A DNA stretch of 64,000 nt from an uncultured Lachnospiraceae bacterium (GTDB lineage Bacteria > Bacillota > Clostridia > Lachnospirales > Lachnospiraceae), in NCBI GenBank assembly GCA_949472775.1, contig CASWVG010000003.1, positions 1 through 64,000 of the forward strand, in the 5' to 3' direction. Numbering within the stretch: the first letter of the stretch is position 1; each line of letters opens with the position of its first letter. Position numbers and translations under genes: made by a program. The notes beneath the pieces were generated by a model. That model was not told the DNA's origin. It ran no database searches and saw nothing but the letters and a program-made list of their open reading frames with translations. Positions 27,051 through 36,195 of the stretch are shown piece by piece.

Positions 27051-29417
27051 ATGAGCATATACGATACTTTGAACGAGAGACAGCGGCAGGCGGTCATGCA
27101 GACCGAAGGCCCTGTCCTGATTCTGGCGGGCGCGGGTTCAGGCAAGACCAGAGTTTTAACACATAGGGTGGCATATCTGATCGATAGGGCAGGTGTGGCG
27201 CCCTATCATATTTTGGCGATCACATTTACCAATAAGGCGGCAGGAGAAATGAGGGAGCGTGTGGACAAGATCGTGGGCTTCGGCGCGGAGCAGATCTGGG
27301 TTTCCACTTTTCACTCCACCTGCGTGCGGATTCTGCGCCGCTACATAGACCGCCTCGGGTACGACAATCATTTTACGATTTACGACACGGACGACCAGAA
27401 AGGCATTATGAAGGAAGTCTGCAAGAAGCTGCAGATCGACACGAAGATGCTAAAGGAGCGCACCATTATGAGCGCGATCTCCTCTGCCAAGGACGAGCTG
27501 ATCGATCCGCAGGAGTACGAGATGCAGAACGGTTTCGACTATAACGGAGGCAGGATTGCCAAAGCGTACCGGGAGTATCAGGCGACTTTAAAGAAAAATA
27601 ACGCGCTTGATTTCGACGACCTCATTATGAAGACGGTGGAGCTTTTCAAGGCGGATGCCGAGGTGCTTTCTTCCTATCAGGACAGGTTCCGCTACATCAT
27701 GGTGGATGAGTATCAGGACACCAATACGGCGCAATTTGAACTGATCAGACTGCTTTCGTCGGGGCATCGGAATCTGTGCGTGGTGGGCGACGACGACCAG
27801 TCGATCTACAAGTTCAGGGGAGCCAATATCCGCAATATTCTCGACTTTGAGAAAGTTTATCCGGACGCCTGTGTGATCAAGCTGGAGCAGAATTACCGCT
27901 CCACGCAGATTGTTCTGGACGCCGCAAACGCGGTGATCAAGAACAACGTGGGGCGCAAGGACAAGGCGCTCTGGACGGATAAGGCGGAAGGGGCGCGCAT
28001 CGGTTTTAAACAGTTCGATACAGCGTATGAGGAAGCGGAATTTATTGCAGGTGACGTGGCGAGAAAGAAAAAGAGGGGCGCGATCTCCTACGGGGAGTGC
28101 GCCGTGCTCTACCGCACCAACGCCCAGGCACGCCTTCTGGAGGAGCGTTTTATCATGGAAGGTATTCCTTACGACGTGGTCGGCGGCACCAACTTTTATT
28201 CCAGGCGGGAGATCAAGGATGTGCTGGCATACTTGAAAACCATTGACAACGGCAGGGACGACGTGGCGGTGAAGCGGATCATCAATGTGCCCAGACGGGG
28301 CATCGGCGCGGCAACCATTGTGCGGGTGCAGGAGTACGCGGATGAGAGAAATATCAGTTTCTTTGATGCGCTCACGGAGGCGGACCAGATTATGACGATC
28401 GGCAGGAGCGCGTCCAAGCTGAAGCCTTTTGTGACTATGATACAGAGCTTCCGCAGCAAGCAGGAGTTTTACAGTCTGGAAGAACTGGTGAAGGATGTGC
28501 TTGACCTGACGGGCTATTTGAAGGAACTGGAGGAGTCCGACGAGGAGGATGCGGCGGACCGTGTGGAGAACATAGAAGAACTGGTCAGCAAAGTGGTGGC
28601 ATATGAGCAGGAAAATGACGAGCCGACTTTGAGCGGATTCCTGGAAGAAGTGGCGTTGGTGGCTGATATCGACCGGGTGGACGGCGACGGCGACCGGATC
28701 CTTCTGATGACCCTGCACAGCGCGAAGGGGCTTGAGTTCGGGCATGTCTATCTGGCGGGCATGGAGGATGGCGTGTTCCCAAGCTACATGACGATCACTT
28801 CCGACGATCCCATGGAGATTGAGGAGGAGAGACGGCTTGCCTACGTGGGCATCACCAGAGCAAAGGAGGAACTGACGCTTACCTGTGCAAAACAGCGCAT
28901 GACCAGAGGAGAGACGCAGTATAATCCTGTCAGCCGCTTTGTGCGGGAAATCCCGCCTATGCTTCTGGACGGCACACCCGCGCCGGTTAAGAGGAGAATG
29001 GATGAAGTGTATGAGGAGGACTCGCAGGAGCGCAGCCTTCTGCGGACGAAACCTTATGGGGCGACGGCAAAATCTTTCGCTGAACCCGTCAAGCCCTATG
29101 CGGCGGCGCCGAGCGCGTATACGGAGAGAAAGAAGGCTTACGCCACGCCAAAGAAACGCGGTGCGGGGAAAGCGCCGGTTACGGTGGGCGGCAACCCCTT
29201 TGGGGCGGGGAACGTCTCATCCGGCAGAGCGGCAGAGCCCGCGGCTTCCGGCAGAATCGGTTACGGGGAAGGGGACAGGGTGCGCCATGCCCGCTATGGC
29301 GAGGGCACGGTCTTAAAAATCGAGCCAGGTCCACGGGACAGCCAGGTGACAGTCGTTTTCGACGAGGCAGGACAGAAGATTATGTACGCGGGATTTGCAA
29401 AGCTGCAGAAGGTCTGA
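27051..29417 (+). CDS. pcrA: ATP-dependent DNA helicase PcrA (UvrD family)
   Basis: This 788-residue SF1A 3'-5' helicase acts in repair and in removing proteins from DNA. Motifs: Q motif LNERQRQAV, Walker A AGAGSGKTR (25-33), Walker B VDEYQDTN, motif III GDDDQSIYKFRGA, motif IV QNYRST, motif V LMTLHSAKGLEF and motif VI AYVGITRAK. The C-terminal about 130 residues are a linker and the Tudor-like RNAP-binding segment (GDRVRHARYGEGTVLKI). Length is slightly above the usual 720-750. The start has a GAGGG ribosome binding site at about 12 bases. Confidence 0.96.
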   Translation: MSIYDTLNERQRQAVMQTEGPVLILAGAGSGKTRVLTHRVAYLIDRAGVAPYHILAITFTNKAAGEMRERVDKIVGFGAEQIWVSTFHSTCVRILRRYIDRLGYDNHFTIYDTDDQKGIMKEVCKKLQIDTKMLKERTIMSAISSAKDELIDPQEYEMQNGFDYNGGRIAKAYREYQATLKKNNALDFDDLIMKTVELFKADAEVLSSYQDRFRYIMVDEYQDTNTAQFELIRLLSSGHRNLCVVGDDDQSIYKFRGANIRNILDFEKVYPDACVIKLEQNYRSTQIVLDAANAVIKNNVGRKDKALWTDKAEGARIGFKQFDTAYEEAEFIAGDVARKKKRGAISYGECAVLYRTNAQARLLEERFIMEGIPYDVVGGTNFYSRREIKDVLAYLKTIDNGRDDVAVKRIINVPRRGIGAATIVRVQEYADERNISFFDALTEADQIMTIGRSASKLKPFVTMIQSFRSKQEFYSLEELVKDVLDLTGYLKELEESDEEDAADRVENIEELVSKVVAYEQENDEPTLSGFLEEVALVADIDRVDGDGDRILLMTLHSAKGLEFGHVYLAGMEDGVFPSYMTITSDDPMEIEEERRLAYVGITRAKEELTLTCAKQRMTRGETQYNPVSRFVREIPPMLLDGTPAPVKRRMDEVYEEDSQERSLLRTKPYGATAKSFAEPVKPYAAAPSAYTERKKAYATPKKRGAGKAPVTVGGNPFGAGNVSSGRAAEPAASGRIGYGEGDRVRHARYGEGTVLKIEPGPRDSQVTVVFDEAGQKIMYAGFAKLQKV

Positions 29418-29548
29418 ATCCGTCGGCAAAATCCAGAGCTGTTGTGAAATGATAATTTTTTGTCTGTTGGTATAAAATTTACAGAATTTTCATAAAATAA
29501 GATATTCAGATATAGTAAAAACTGAAAAGACGTGGTATACTATACGCG

Positions 29549-29775
29549 ATGGCAATGAGCCGTGCGCAGACGTGAGATGGAAAAATGACAGCTTGCTACT
29601 TTTCCGGATTGCGGATGTATAGGGGTGCTAAGCGCCAGTGGCGCTTGTCTGGCACAGACCGAAGCGGAGCGCGGACAGCCGGCGAACGAGGAAAACGGAA
29701 GGTTTTTCTGGTTTGCACGGCGGATGCGGAGCATAGACAGCCCGCGAACGATTTGCACAGCGGATTTGCACACGG
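29549..29775. repeat. Intergenic repeat-rich region (family A, copy 3)
   Basis: The 388-base gap between pcrA and the acidic-tail protein gene holds no convincing gene. It contains GTGCGCAGACG, two GACAGCC-(G/C)GCGAACGA blocks (29676 and 29740), a GGAAAACGGAAGGTTTTTC hairpin, and TTTGCAC repeated three times. The blocks match the elements near 5.3, 15.8 and 51.2 kb. The first about 130 bases are AT-rich and contain TATACT at 29534 without a good -35. Confidence 0.5.
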
Positions 29776-29805
29776 TCATAATGATGGGAAAGAGAGGGCT
29801 ACGGG

Positions 29806-30081
29806 ATGAGCAAAAAGGAGATTTTGAATAAATTGGATGAGATCATGGACAATGCGGGTGTGCATGAACTTCTCGGCAGGAAACATGAGGAGGAGAAGAA
29901 GAACAGTATTTTATGGATATTTGCCGTGATTGGTGCTGTTGCGGCGGTCGCTGCCATCGCGTATGCGGTGTACCGTTACCTGACGCCCGATTATCTGGAG
30001 GATTTTGAGGACGACTTCGATGATGATTTCGACGACGATTTTTTCGAGGATGAGGATGACGACGAGGATACAGGCGTATAA
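29806..30081 (+). CDS. Small membrane protein with acidic tail
   Basis: Encodes 91 residues: an N-terminal charged segment (MSKKEILNKLDEIMD), one membrane helix (about 33-56, ILWIFAVIGAVAAVAAIAYA), and a tail made almost only of Asp, Glu and Phe (about 65-91). The start ATG at 29806 has only a weak ribosome binding site. The layout recalls small YtxH- or DUF-type membrane proteins, but I recognise no family. The acidic tail may bind cations or basic partners. A terminator follows. Confidence 0.65.
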   Translation: MSKKEILNKLDEIMDNAGVHELLGRKHEEEKKNSILWIFAVIGAVAAVAAIAYAVYRYLTPDYLEDFEDDFDDDFDDDFFEDEDDDEDTGV

Positions 30082-30105
30082 AATTTTTTGTTGAGAAAAT
30101 AGTAG

Positions 30106-30143
30106 GACCGGCGGGAGATAAAAGTTTCCCGGCGGTCTTATTT
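30106..30143 (+). terminator. Terminator after the acidic-tail protein gene
   Basis: GACCGGCGGGA (30106-30116) pairs with TCCCGGCGGTC (30127-30137) with one mismatch, followed by TTATTT. Confidence 0.75.
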
Positions 30144-30239
30144 GCGCGTATAAGCAGAGCAGGAAGCCTTACGAAGCGGGCATCATGCCAGCTAGCCTAA
30201 AGGTGCAGAGCGGACAAAGTCAGAAAGCGGAGGAACAGT

Positions 30240-31847
30240 GTGAAAAAAGGACAGATTATAGAGGGTGTAGTGGAGCGCGTGGATTTTCCGAACAGGGGGA
30301 TCGTAGTCTGTGAGGAGGGTGTCTGCATCGTAAAAAACGGCCTGCCGGGGCAGAAGGTGCGGGCAGCCGTCAACAAGGCGAGAAATGGCAGATATGAGGG
30401 AAGGCTTCTTGAAGTGCTGGAGCCTTCCATTTTGGAGACGGGGAGCCCTTGTCCTCATTTCGGGAGCTGCGGCGGCTGTACATATCTGTCTTTTCCCTAC
30501 GAGGAAAGCCTGAAAATCAAGGAGGAACAGGTGCGGCGTCTGCTTGCACCCGTGCTGGAAAAGCAGGATGGGGAATGTCTGTTTGAGACGGCGAAGGCGT
30601 CCCCGGCGGTTTTCGGCTACCGGAATAAGATGGAGTTCACCTTTGGCGATGAGGTGAAGGACGGACCGCTTTCTCTCGGGATGCATAAGCGGGGGAGCTT
30701 TTATGATATCGTGTCCGTGACGGAATGTCAGATCGTGCATGAGGATTACCGGAAAATTCTGCGCTGCGTCAGGGATTATTTTGCAAAACTTAAGGAGCAG
30801 GGCATGGACGTGTCCTTTTACCACAGACTGCGGCATACAGGGTATCTGCGTCACCTTGTGGTGCGCAGAGCGGCGCGGACAGGGGAGATTCTGGTGGCGC
30901 TGGTGACAACGTCGCAAGTGCCCGGGCAGACTGCGGCAGAAAGGCCGGGCACGCTTAAAGGGATGCAGGAGAGCGGCGCATGCGGACAGGCTGTACAGAT
31001 GGAGCGGCAGGAAAATAACGCTGCGGATTGCCCGAATGTGAGGAGGGACCAGCCGCAACAAATAGAGCGGCAGATTCTTGCCGGACTTACCGAGAGACTG
31101 CTTGCACTGCCCCTCGACGGTGAGATTGTGGGTATTGCGCATGTGAGAAACGATTCTGCGGCGGATGTGGTGCAGAGTGATGAGACGACGGTTCTGTACG
31201 GTCGTGACTATTTTTATGAGGAACTTCTGGGGCTTCGCTTTAAAATTTCGCTGTTCTCCTTTTTCCAGACTAACAGCCTCGGCGCGGAACTGCTCTACAG
31301 CACGGCAAGGGAATATATTTCCAGATATATATTGTCTTCGGATGGGACAGCGCAGGGAACGACAGGTGGAAGCGGCGGTGAGGAGGCAGATGGGCATAAC
31401 GGGGGTAAGATTGTGTACGACCTCTACAGCGGCACGGGAACGATCGCCCAGCTTATGGCGCCTGTGGCAAAGAAGGTGATCGGCGTGGAGATTGTGGAGG
31501 AAGCCGTGGAGGCAGCCAGGAAGAATGCGGAATTAAATGGTTTACATAATTGTGACTTTATAGCCGGGGATGTGTTGAAAATGCTGGATCAGATTGCGGA
31601 GAAGCCGGATGTGATTATTCTTGACCCGCCCCGGGACGGCGTGCACCCGAAGGCGCTCACGAAGATCATAGATTACGGGGTGGAACATATTCTGTATATT
31701 TCGTGCAAGGCGAGCAGTCTGGCGCGGGATCTGGAGGTCTTTCTGGCGAGAGGGTATGAGGCTGTAAGGTGTGTGGCGATTGACCAGTTTCCGTGGACGA
31801 CGGGGGTGGAAGTGGTATGCCTTCTATCCAGAGCAGATGCATCATGA
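30240..31847 (+). CDS. rlmD: 23S rRNA (uracil-C5)-methyltransferase, RlmD/TrmA family
   Basis: This 535-residue SAM-dependent RNA methyltransferase has an N-terminal TRAM domain (about 1-60), a 4Fe-4S site with CPHFGSCGGC (Cys71, 77, 80), a SAM loop DLYSGTGTIAQLM, a VIILDPPRDG block, and the catalytic cysteine in YISCKASSLARDL. Family members carry NP after that cysteine; here it is KAS. Two low-complexity insertions (about 226-280 and 365-385) are unusual. The GTG start at 30240 follows gcggaggaaca. The target uridine (1939 or 747 type) cannot be fixed from sequence alone. Confidence 0.88.
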   Translation: MKKGQIIEGVVERVDFPNRGIVVCEEGVCIVKNGLPGQKVRAAVNKARNGRYEGRLLEVLEPSILETGSPCPHFGSCGGCTYLSFPYEESLKIKEEQVRRLLAPVLEKQDGECLFETAKASPAVFGYRNKMEFTFGDEVKDGPLSLGMHKRGSFYDIVSVTECQIVHEDYRKILRCVRDYFAKLKEQGMDVSFYHRLRHTGYLRHLVVRRAARTGEILVALVTTSQVPGQTAAERPGTLKGMQESGACGQAVQMERQENNAADCPNVRRDQPQQIERQILAGLTERLLALPLDGEIVGIAHVRNDSAADVVQSDETTVLYGRDYFYEELLGLRFKISLFSFFQTNSLGAELLYSTAREYISRYILSSDGTAQGTTGGSGGEEADGHNGGKIVYDLYSGTGTIAQLMAPVAKKVIGVEIVEEAVEAARKNAELNGLHNCDFIAGDVLKMLDQIAEKPDVIILDPPRDGVHPKALTKIIDYGVEHILYISCKASSLARDLEVFLARGYEAVRCVAIDQFPWTTGVEVVCLLSRADAS

Positions 31848-31908
31848 CATATGCGGATGGTATCGTAAGATGCAAAAACGCGGGACAGGGAAGAAATTAA
31901 AAAGGTAA

Positions 31909-31937
31909 TTGCAACCCACCCCAATATACAGTAAGAT
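31909..31937 (+). promoter_or_regulatory. Promoter of the GGDEF-like gene
   Basis: TTGCAA (31909-31914), 17-base spacer, TAAGAT (31932-31937). It supports the downstream GTG start at 31969. Confidence 0.5.
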
Positions 31938-31968
31938 AAAAGAAGCAGGACACCAGGAGGAAACAGCA

Positions 31969-32520
31969 GTGTTAAATATTCTACGGCGTTCCCTGGCACA
32001 GAAGCCTCAGGGCAGGGCGGCTGGGAAAAGTTACGGTCCCGGGAAACGGGATGCACTCACGGGCGCGGTGAACAAGAGCACTTTTCAGAAAATGGTGGAG
32101 GAGACACTGGCAGGCGAGCATATGCAAGGCTGCCTTCTTTTGGTGGATGTGGATCATATGCAGGAAGTCAACGACAACTACGGCAGGGAGATGGGAGACC
32201 GGGTGCTGCAGAATGTCTATACCACGCTGCGGGAACATTTCCGGGGCGGGGACGGCATAGGGCGGCTTTCGGAGGATACGTTCGGGATCTGGATCGAAGG
32301 GCTCAGAGCCGACCAGGTGAGAGGCATCCGCAGGAGAATCGCCGTTGTGAACGACAGGCTGCTGCACGGGGATCAGGATATGCCCACCGTCACGCTGAGT
32401 GCGGGAGCGGCCTTGGGGGAATCCGGCGAAAGTTATAAGGAGATGTACTGGCAGGCGCAGAAGGTATTGACCCGGGTGAAAGAGGGCGGCCGCTGCGGTT
32501 GTGAAGTATATACAACATAA
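31969..32520 (+). CDS. Degenerate GGDEF-domain protein
   Basis: This 183-residue cytoplasmic protein consists of one GGDEF fold: RDALTGAVNKSTF, LLVDVDHMQEVNDNYGREMGD, then the active-site hairpin, which reads GRLSEDTFGIW instead of the GGDEF/GGEEF motif, and a final VTLSAGAALGE. The cyclase site is therefore probably dead, though the protein could bind GTP or c-di-GMP. The GTG at 31969 follows ccaggaggaaacagca and lies downstream of the promoter; an earlier in-frame start overlaps the -35. It precedes the PurF-like gene by 18 bases, so the two are probably co-transcribed. Confidence 0.8.
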   Translation: MLNILRRSLAQKPQGRAAGKSYGPGKRDALTGAVNKSTFQKMVEETLAGEHMQGCLLLVDVDHMQEVNDNYGREMGDRVLQNVYTTLREHFRGGDGIGRLSEDTFGIWIEGLRADQVRGIRRRIAVVNDRLLHGDQDMPTVTLSAGAALGESGESYKEMYWQAQKVLTRVKEGGRCGCEVYTT

Positions 32521-32538
32521 GAAGAACGGGAGGAAAGT

Positions 32539-33945
32539 ATGGGCGGCTTTTTTGGAGTGGCATCGAAGGAGAATTGTATTTTTGATTTGTTTTTTGGGAC
32601 GGATTATCATTCCCATCTGGGAACCAGGCGGGCGGGTATGGCGCTCTATGACGCGGAGGCGGGATTTAACCGTGCGATCCACAACATAGAGAATACGCCT
32701 TTCCGTACCAAATTTGACAAGGATGTAAACAAGATGTACGGGACGCTTGGAATCGGCTGTATCTCGGACTTTGAGCCGCAGCCGCTGATTATCCGCTCCC
32801 ATCATGGCACCTATGCGATCACTACGGTAGGCAGGATCAATAATAAAGACGAGATTGTGTCGGAAATTTTTCAGAATGGCAAAGGGCATTTTCTGGAGAT
32901 GAGTGGTGGCGACATCAACGCCACGGAACTTGTTGCCGCGATTATTAACCAGCGGGACAATCTGATCGAGGGCATCCAGTATGCGCAGGAACTGATCGAC
33001 GGCTCCATGACCATACTGATTATGACGCCGAAGGGGATTTACGTCGCGAGGGACCGGATGGGGCGCACGCCTGTCACGATTGGGAAGAAGGAGGACGCCA
33101 ACTGTGTGTCCTTTGAGAGTTTTGCCTATCTGAATCTCGGCTATGTGCCGGAGCGCGAACTCGGCCCCGGAGAGATCGTGATTGTGACGGCAGAAGGGGT
33201 GCAGACCCTTGCCGCGCCGGGCAAAGATATGAAGATCTGTACGTTTTTGTGGATTTATTACGGCTATCCTTCTTCGTCCTACGAGGGGATCAGCGTGGAG
33301 GAGATGCGCTATCACTGTGGGGCGATGCTGGCGAAACGTGACGATGTGAAGCCGGATATCGTGGCAGGCGTGCCGGATTCCGGGACGGCACACGCGATCG
33401 GGTATGCCAACGAGTCGGGGATTCCTTTTTCCAGACCGTTCATCAAGTATACACCCACGTGGCCCCGTTCCTTTATGCCCACGATCCAGAGCAAAAGGGA
33501 TCTGATCGCGAAGATGAAACTGATACCGGTGCATGATCTGATTAAGGACAGAAGTCTTCTGCTGATCGACGATTCCATTGTGCGGGGTACGCAGCTTCGG
33601 GAGACGACGGAGTTCCTTTACCAGAGCGGCGCGAAGGAGGTACATATCCGCCCGGCATGCCCGCCGTTGCTTTACGGCTGTAAATATCTGAATTTCTCCC
33701 GTTCTACTTCGGAACTGGAATTGATTGCAAGGCGGGTGATTCAGGAGCTGGAAGGGGAAAACAAATATCCGAATCTGTCGGTCTATGCGGATCCCGACAG
33801 CGCAGAGTACGGGCGGATGCTGGAGGAAATCCGGAAGAAACTGAATTTTACTACGTTGCGGTATCACCGTCTGGACGATATGATCGCCTCCGTTGGCATT
33901 GATAAGTGTAAGCTGTGCACATACTGCTGGGACGGACGTGAATAA
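32539..33945 (+). CDS. PurF-like amidophosphoribosyltransferase lacking the glutaminase cysteine
   Basis: This 468-residue protein has both PurF halves. The N-terminal Ntn fold reads MGGFFGVASKEN where PurF has an N-terminal Cys nucleophile (for example MCGIVGI), so glutamine hydrolysis by the normal route is not possible. Other N-domain blocks (LGTRRAGMALYD, VARDRMGRTPVTIG) are kept. The phosphoribosyltransferase domain has the PRPP loop LLLIDDSIVRGTQ. The C terminus carries CKLCTYC, possibly part of an Fe-S site as in Bacillus PurF. The start follows gggaggaaagt. It may use ammonia, or act in a different pathway. Confidence 0.85.
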   Translation: MGGFFGVASKENCIFDLFFGTDYHSHLGTRRAGMALYDAEAGFNRAIHNIENTPFRTKFDKDVNKMYGTLGIGCISDFEPQPLIIRSHHGTYAITTVGRINNKDEIVSEIFQNGKGHFLEMSGGDINATELVAAIINQRDNLIEGIQYAQELIDGSMTILIMTPKGIYVARDRMGRTPVTIGKKEDANCVSFESFAYLNLGYVPERELGPGEIVIVTAEGVQTLAAPGKDMKICTFLWIYYGYPSSSYEGISVEEMRYHCGAMLAKRDDVKPDIVAGVPDSGTAHAIGYANESGIPFSRPFIKYTPTWPRSFMPTIQSKRDLIAKMKLIPVHDLIKDRSLLLIDDSIVRGTQLRETTEFLYQSGAKEVHIRPACPPLLYGCKYLNFSRSTSELELIARRVIQELEGENKYPNLSVYADPDSAEYGRMLEEIRKKLNFTTLRYHRLDDMIASVGIDKCKLCTYCWDGRE

Positions 33946-33956
33946 CAACGTGAGAA

Positions 33957-34059
33957 GAACTTCCAGCCACTCACAGCAAAGGCTGTATCGCAAAGTCAGC
34001 AAAGCTGACTTGGAAGTTCTAAGTCTCGCGTAGGAGAATGCCCAAATGTGGCATTCTCC
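33957..34059. repeat. Two adjacent inverted repeats (family B, copy 1)
   Basis: GAACTTCCA (33957-33965) pairs with TGGAAGTTC (34011-34019) around an inner AGTCAGC-aaa-GCTGACT hairpin. Then GGAGAATGCC and GGCATTCTCC form a perfect 10-bp stem (34033-34059). The end blocks recur at 39053-39094. Confidence 0.65.
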
Positions 34060-34157
34060 GCATGGCTTTGGCTGTATGGCAGACTTTTTCACGCAGAAGA
34101 ATTACCCAAAGAGCATTCTCTGTGCAGATTTTTCGTGAAAGGATTGATAATACATAC

Positions 34158-35141
34158 ATGATTTTCAAGTGTAGAAACTGCGGCGGAAACACGGTGTATT
34201 CGCCGGAAAAGGGCAGGATGTACTGTCCCCACTGTGAGAGCACGGACAGTGAGGAAAAGATAGGGGACAGCTCCCTTACACAATGCGTGAACTGCGGTGC
34301 GCCCCTGCAGATTACGGACTTTACGTCGGCGTGCAGGTGTGAGCACTGCGGTAATTATCTGATTTTTGATGAACGGGTGGAAAATGCTTTTGAACCGAAG
34401 CTCATTCTGCCTTTCCGCATAGGGAAGGAGGGGGCGGTGGCAGCCATGGAGAAGGAATTTTCCAGACGGCTTTTTGCGCCCGCCGATTTCCTGTCCGCAA
34501 AGAGTCTTGAGAAAATGGAAGGCATATATGTGCCCTTCTGGCTCTATGACTACGGCGCGTTCTACGATTTCGCCGGGGAGGGCACCCGCATCAGAACGTG
34601 GCGCAGCGGAGATACGGAGTATACGGAGACTTCTTATTTTGAAGTCATCCGGCAGATGGATGTGAATTTTGACCGGATTCCGGTGGACGCTTCCATTGCC
34701 ATGGACGATCGTATTATGGATTTGATGGAGCCCTATGATTACAGGGCGCTTGCGGATTTTGAGCCGCAGTATATGTCCGGCTTTTTCGGGGAGGTCTATA
34801 ATCAGCCGGCGCAGCAGCTGGAGGGAAGGGCACAGGAAAAAGCAAGGCAGGCATCGGAGGAGATGCTGCAGTCCTCCCTGACAGAGTATGCCACGGTGCG
34901 TCCTTATCGGAAAAATCTGAAATTGAACAGTGAAGGCTTCTGCTACGCGTTGATGCCTGTCTGGCAGTATGCTTACCGTTATAAGGACCAGTCTTATCTG
35001 TACCATGTCAACGGGCAGACGGGTAAAGTAATCGGCGTAACGCCTGTTTCCCGTGGAAAGGTGCTGGCATACAGCGCCTCGGTATTTGCGGCGGTGACGG
35101 CGCTTTGCTACATGGCTGTTCATGTGTTGGAAATATTGTAG
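34158..35141 (+). CDS. Zinc-ribbon protein with C-terminal membrane segment
   Basis: Encodes 327 residues. Two zinc ribbons open it: CRNCGG...CPHC (about 5-27) and CVNCGAP...CEHCG (about 43-63). The middle (about 80-280) is a soluble region with LPFRIGKEGAVAAMEKEF and MEGIYVPFWLYDY, common to clostridial proteins often mislabelled as PriA helicase. No helicase motif is present. A hydrophobic segment lies near the C terminus (about 302-322). The ATG at 34158 follows gtgaaaggattgat. The TPM-domain gene follows by 18 bases, so the pair is probably an operon for envelope quality control; that role is inferred. Confidence 0.75.
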   Translation: MIFKCRNCGGNTVYSPEKGRMYCPHCESTDSEEKIGDSSLTQCVNCGAPLQITDFTSACRCEHCGNYLIFDERVENAFEPKLILPFRIGKEGAVAAMEKEFSRRLFAPADFLSAKSLEKMEGIYVPFWLYDYGAFYDFAGEGTRIRTWRSGDTEYTETSYFEVIRQMDVNFDRIPVDASIAMDDRIMDLMEPYDYRALADFEPQYMSGFFGEVYNQPAQQLEGRAQEKARQASEEMLQSSLTEYATVRPYRKNLKLNSEGFCYALMPVWQYAYRYKDQSYLYHVNGQTGKVIGVTPVSRGKVLAYSASVFAAVTALCYMAVHVLEIL

Positions 35142-35159
35142 GAGGAAAGGGCGAAAGCT

Positions 35160-36032
35160 GTGAGAGAATATTTTCGTTATTTTAAATGGCTGTATATCGT
35201 ACTTGCCGTCGGCGCGCTTCTGACGGTTGTGCTTCACGCGGGGCACTGGACGATGGCAAAGACGATGAACTATCAGCGGACAAACACAGAATGTGCTACC
35301 GATGAGAGGGTTTTTGACAAGGCTGATGTGTTGTCGGATAAGGAGGAGGAGAAGCTCCGTAAGCTGATTGCGAAGCGGGAGAAACAGACGGGATGCGATA
35401 TTGTGCTTGTCACGCTCAACGAGCCTTTGGAAGAATACGCGCGGGCGATTGAACCGGGTGTGATCTCGGAGGAATATGTGCGGGTGTACGCGGAACAGAG
35501 CTGGGAGAAGATGGGATTCGGCTTTGACGTGCCGGATGGCGACGGTGTGATGCTGGTGGACAACTGGTCAAGGGAGGACGACGGCAGGATACATACATGG
35601 CTGTGCACCACTGGGCGGGCGCGGGACGCCTACTATGTGGAGGATATTGACCATCTTCTGGACAATGTGTACCGGTATGTGGAGGATGACCCGTACCGTG
35701 CCTACAAGACCTATGTCAACGATTTTTATCACGATATGATGGGATGGAACGTGTCTCATCTGTCTGTGCCGGGATTTGTGCCATGGCTGATTGGAATAAT
35801 AGCGTCTGTTATTTTCGCTGCGGTCAACTGGCGGTCCAAAGAGGGGAAAAAGACGACCACGGCTACCACCTATGTGGAGGGCAGGAAGCCGGTTTTCCGG
35901 ACGTCTCATGACAGATTTTTGAGAAAGACGGTGACCAGACGGAAAATACAGACCAGCAGCAGTGGTGGAAGCGGAGGCGGAAGCCATGGCGGCGGAGGCG
36001 GTCATCACGGCGGCGGGGGACACAGCCGGTAA
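35160..36032 (+). CDS. TPM-domain membrane protein
   Basis: Encodes 290 residues: a membrane anchor (about 10-27), a TPM domain (about 50-190; VFDKADVLSDKEEEKLRKLI, DIVLVTLN, GDGVMLVDN), a second membrane helix (about 203-222), and a basic tail ending in a Gly/His-rich run (GGGSHGGGGGHHGGGGHSR). TPM domains occur in photosystem-assembly TLP18.3 and in bacterial YgcG-type proteins. The GTG at 35160 has GGAGG about 15 bases upstream. The His/Gly tail may bind metal. It pairs with the zinc-ribbon protein upstream. Confidence 0.82.
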   Translation: MREYFRYFKWLYIVLAVGALLTVVLHAGHWTMAKTMNYQRTNTECATDERVFDKADVLSDKEEEKLRKLIAKREKQTGCDIVLVTLNEPLEEYARAIEPGVISEEYVRVYAEQSWEKMGFGFDVPDGDGVMLVDNWSREDDGRIHTWLCTTGRARDAYYVEDIDHLLDNVYRYVEDDPYRAYKTYVNDFYHDMMGWNVSHLSVPGFVPWLIGIIASVIFAAVNWRSKEGKKTTTATTYVEGRKPVFRTSHDRFLRKTVTRRKIQTSSSGGSGGGSHGGGGGHHGGGGHSR

Positions 36033-36060
36033 CATGTGGGAAGTACGATGCTCCCACATG
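36033..36060 (+). terminator. Hairpin after the TPM gene
   Basis: CATGTGGGA (36033-36041) pairs with TCCCACATG (36052-36060). No U-run follows, so termination efficiency is uncertain. Confidence 0.5.
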
Positions 36061-36122
36061 GAAAATGCCAGAAACGGGACATGTTCTGTACGGCAACAGC
36101 TTACAGACAGGGACACGAAGAA

Positions 36123-36150
36123 AAGGGCGGGTGCAAAAGCATCCGCCCTT
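36123..36150 (-). terminator. Terminator of rpsT
   Basis: AAGGGCGGGTGC (36123-36134) pairs with GCATCCGCCCTT (36139-36150). On the - strand a T-rich stretch follows. Confidence 0.75.
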
Positions 36151-36195
36151 CATAATGTCAGATAATCATATAAAATTAAGAGAATACCAATCCTC

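Noticed and set aside
31981-34092. 703-codon open frame on the - strand opposite the GGDEF-like and PurF-like genes
   Set aside because: It is antisense to two clearly recognisable genes, has no ribosome binding site and its product is basic low-quality sequence with no recognisable domain.
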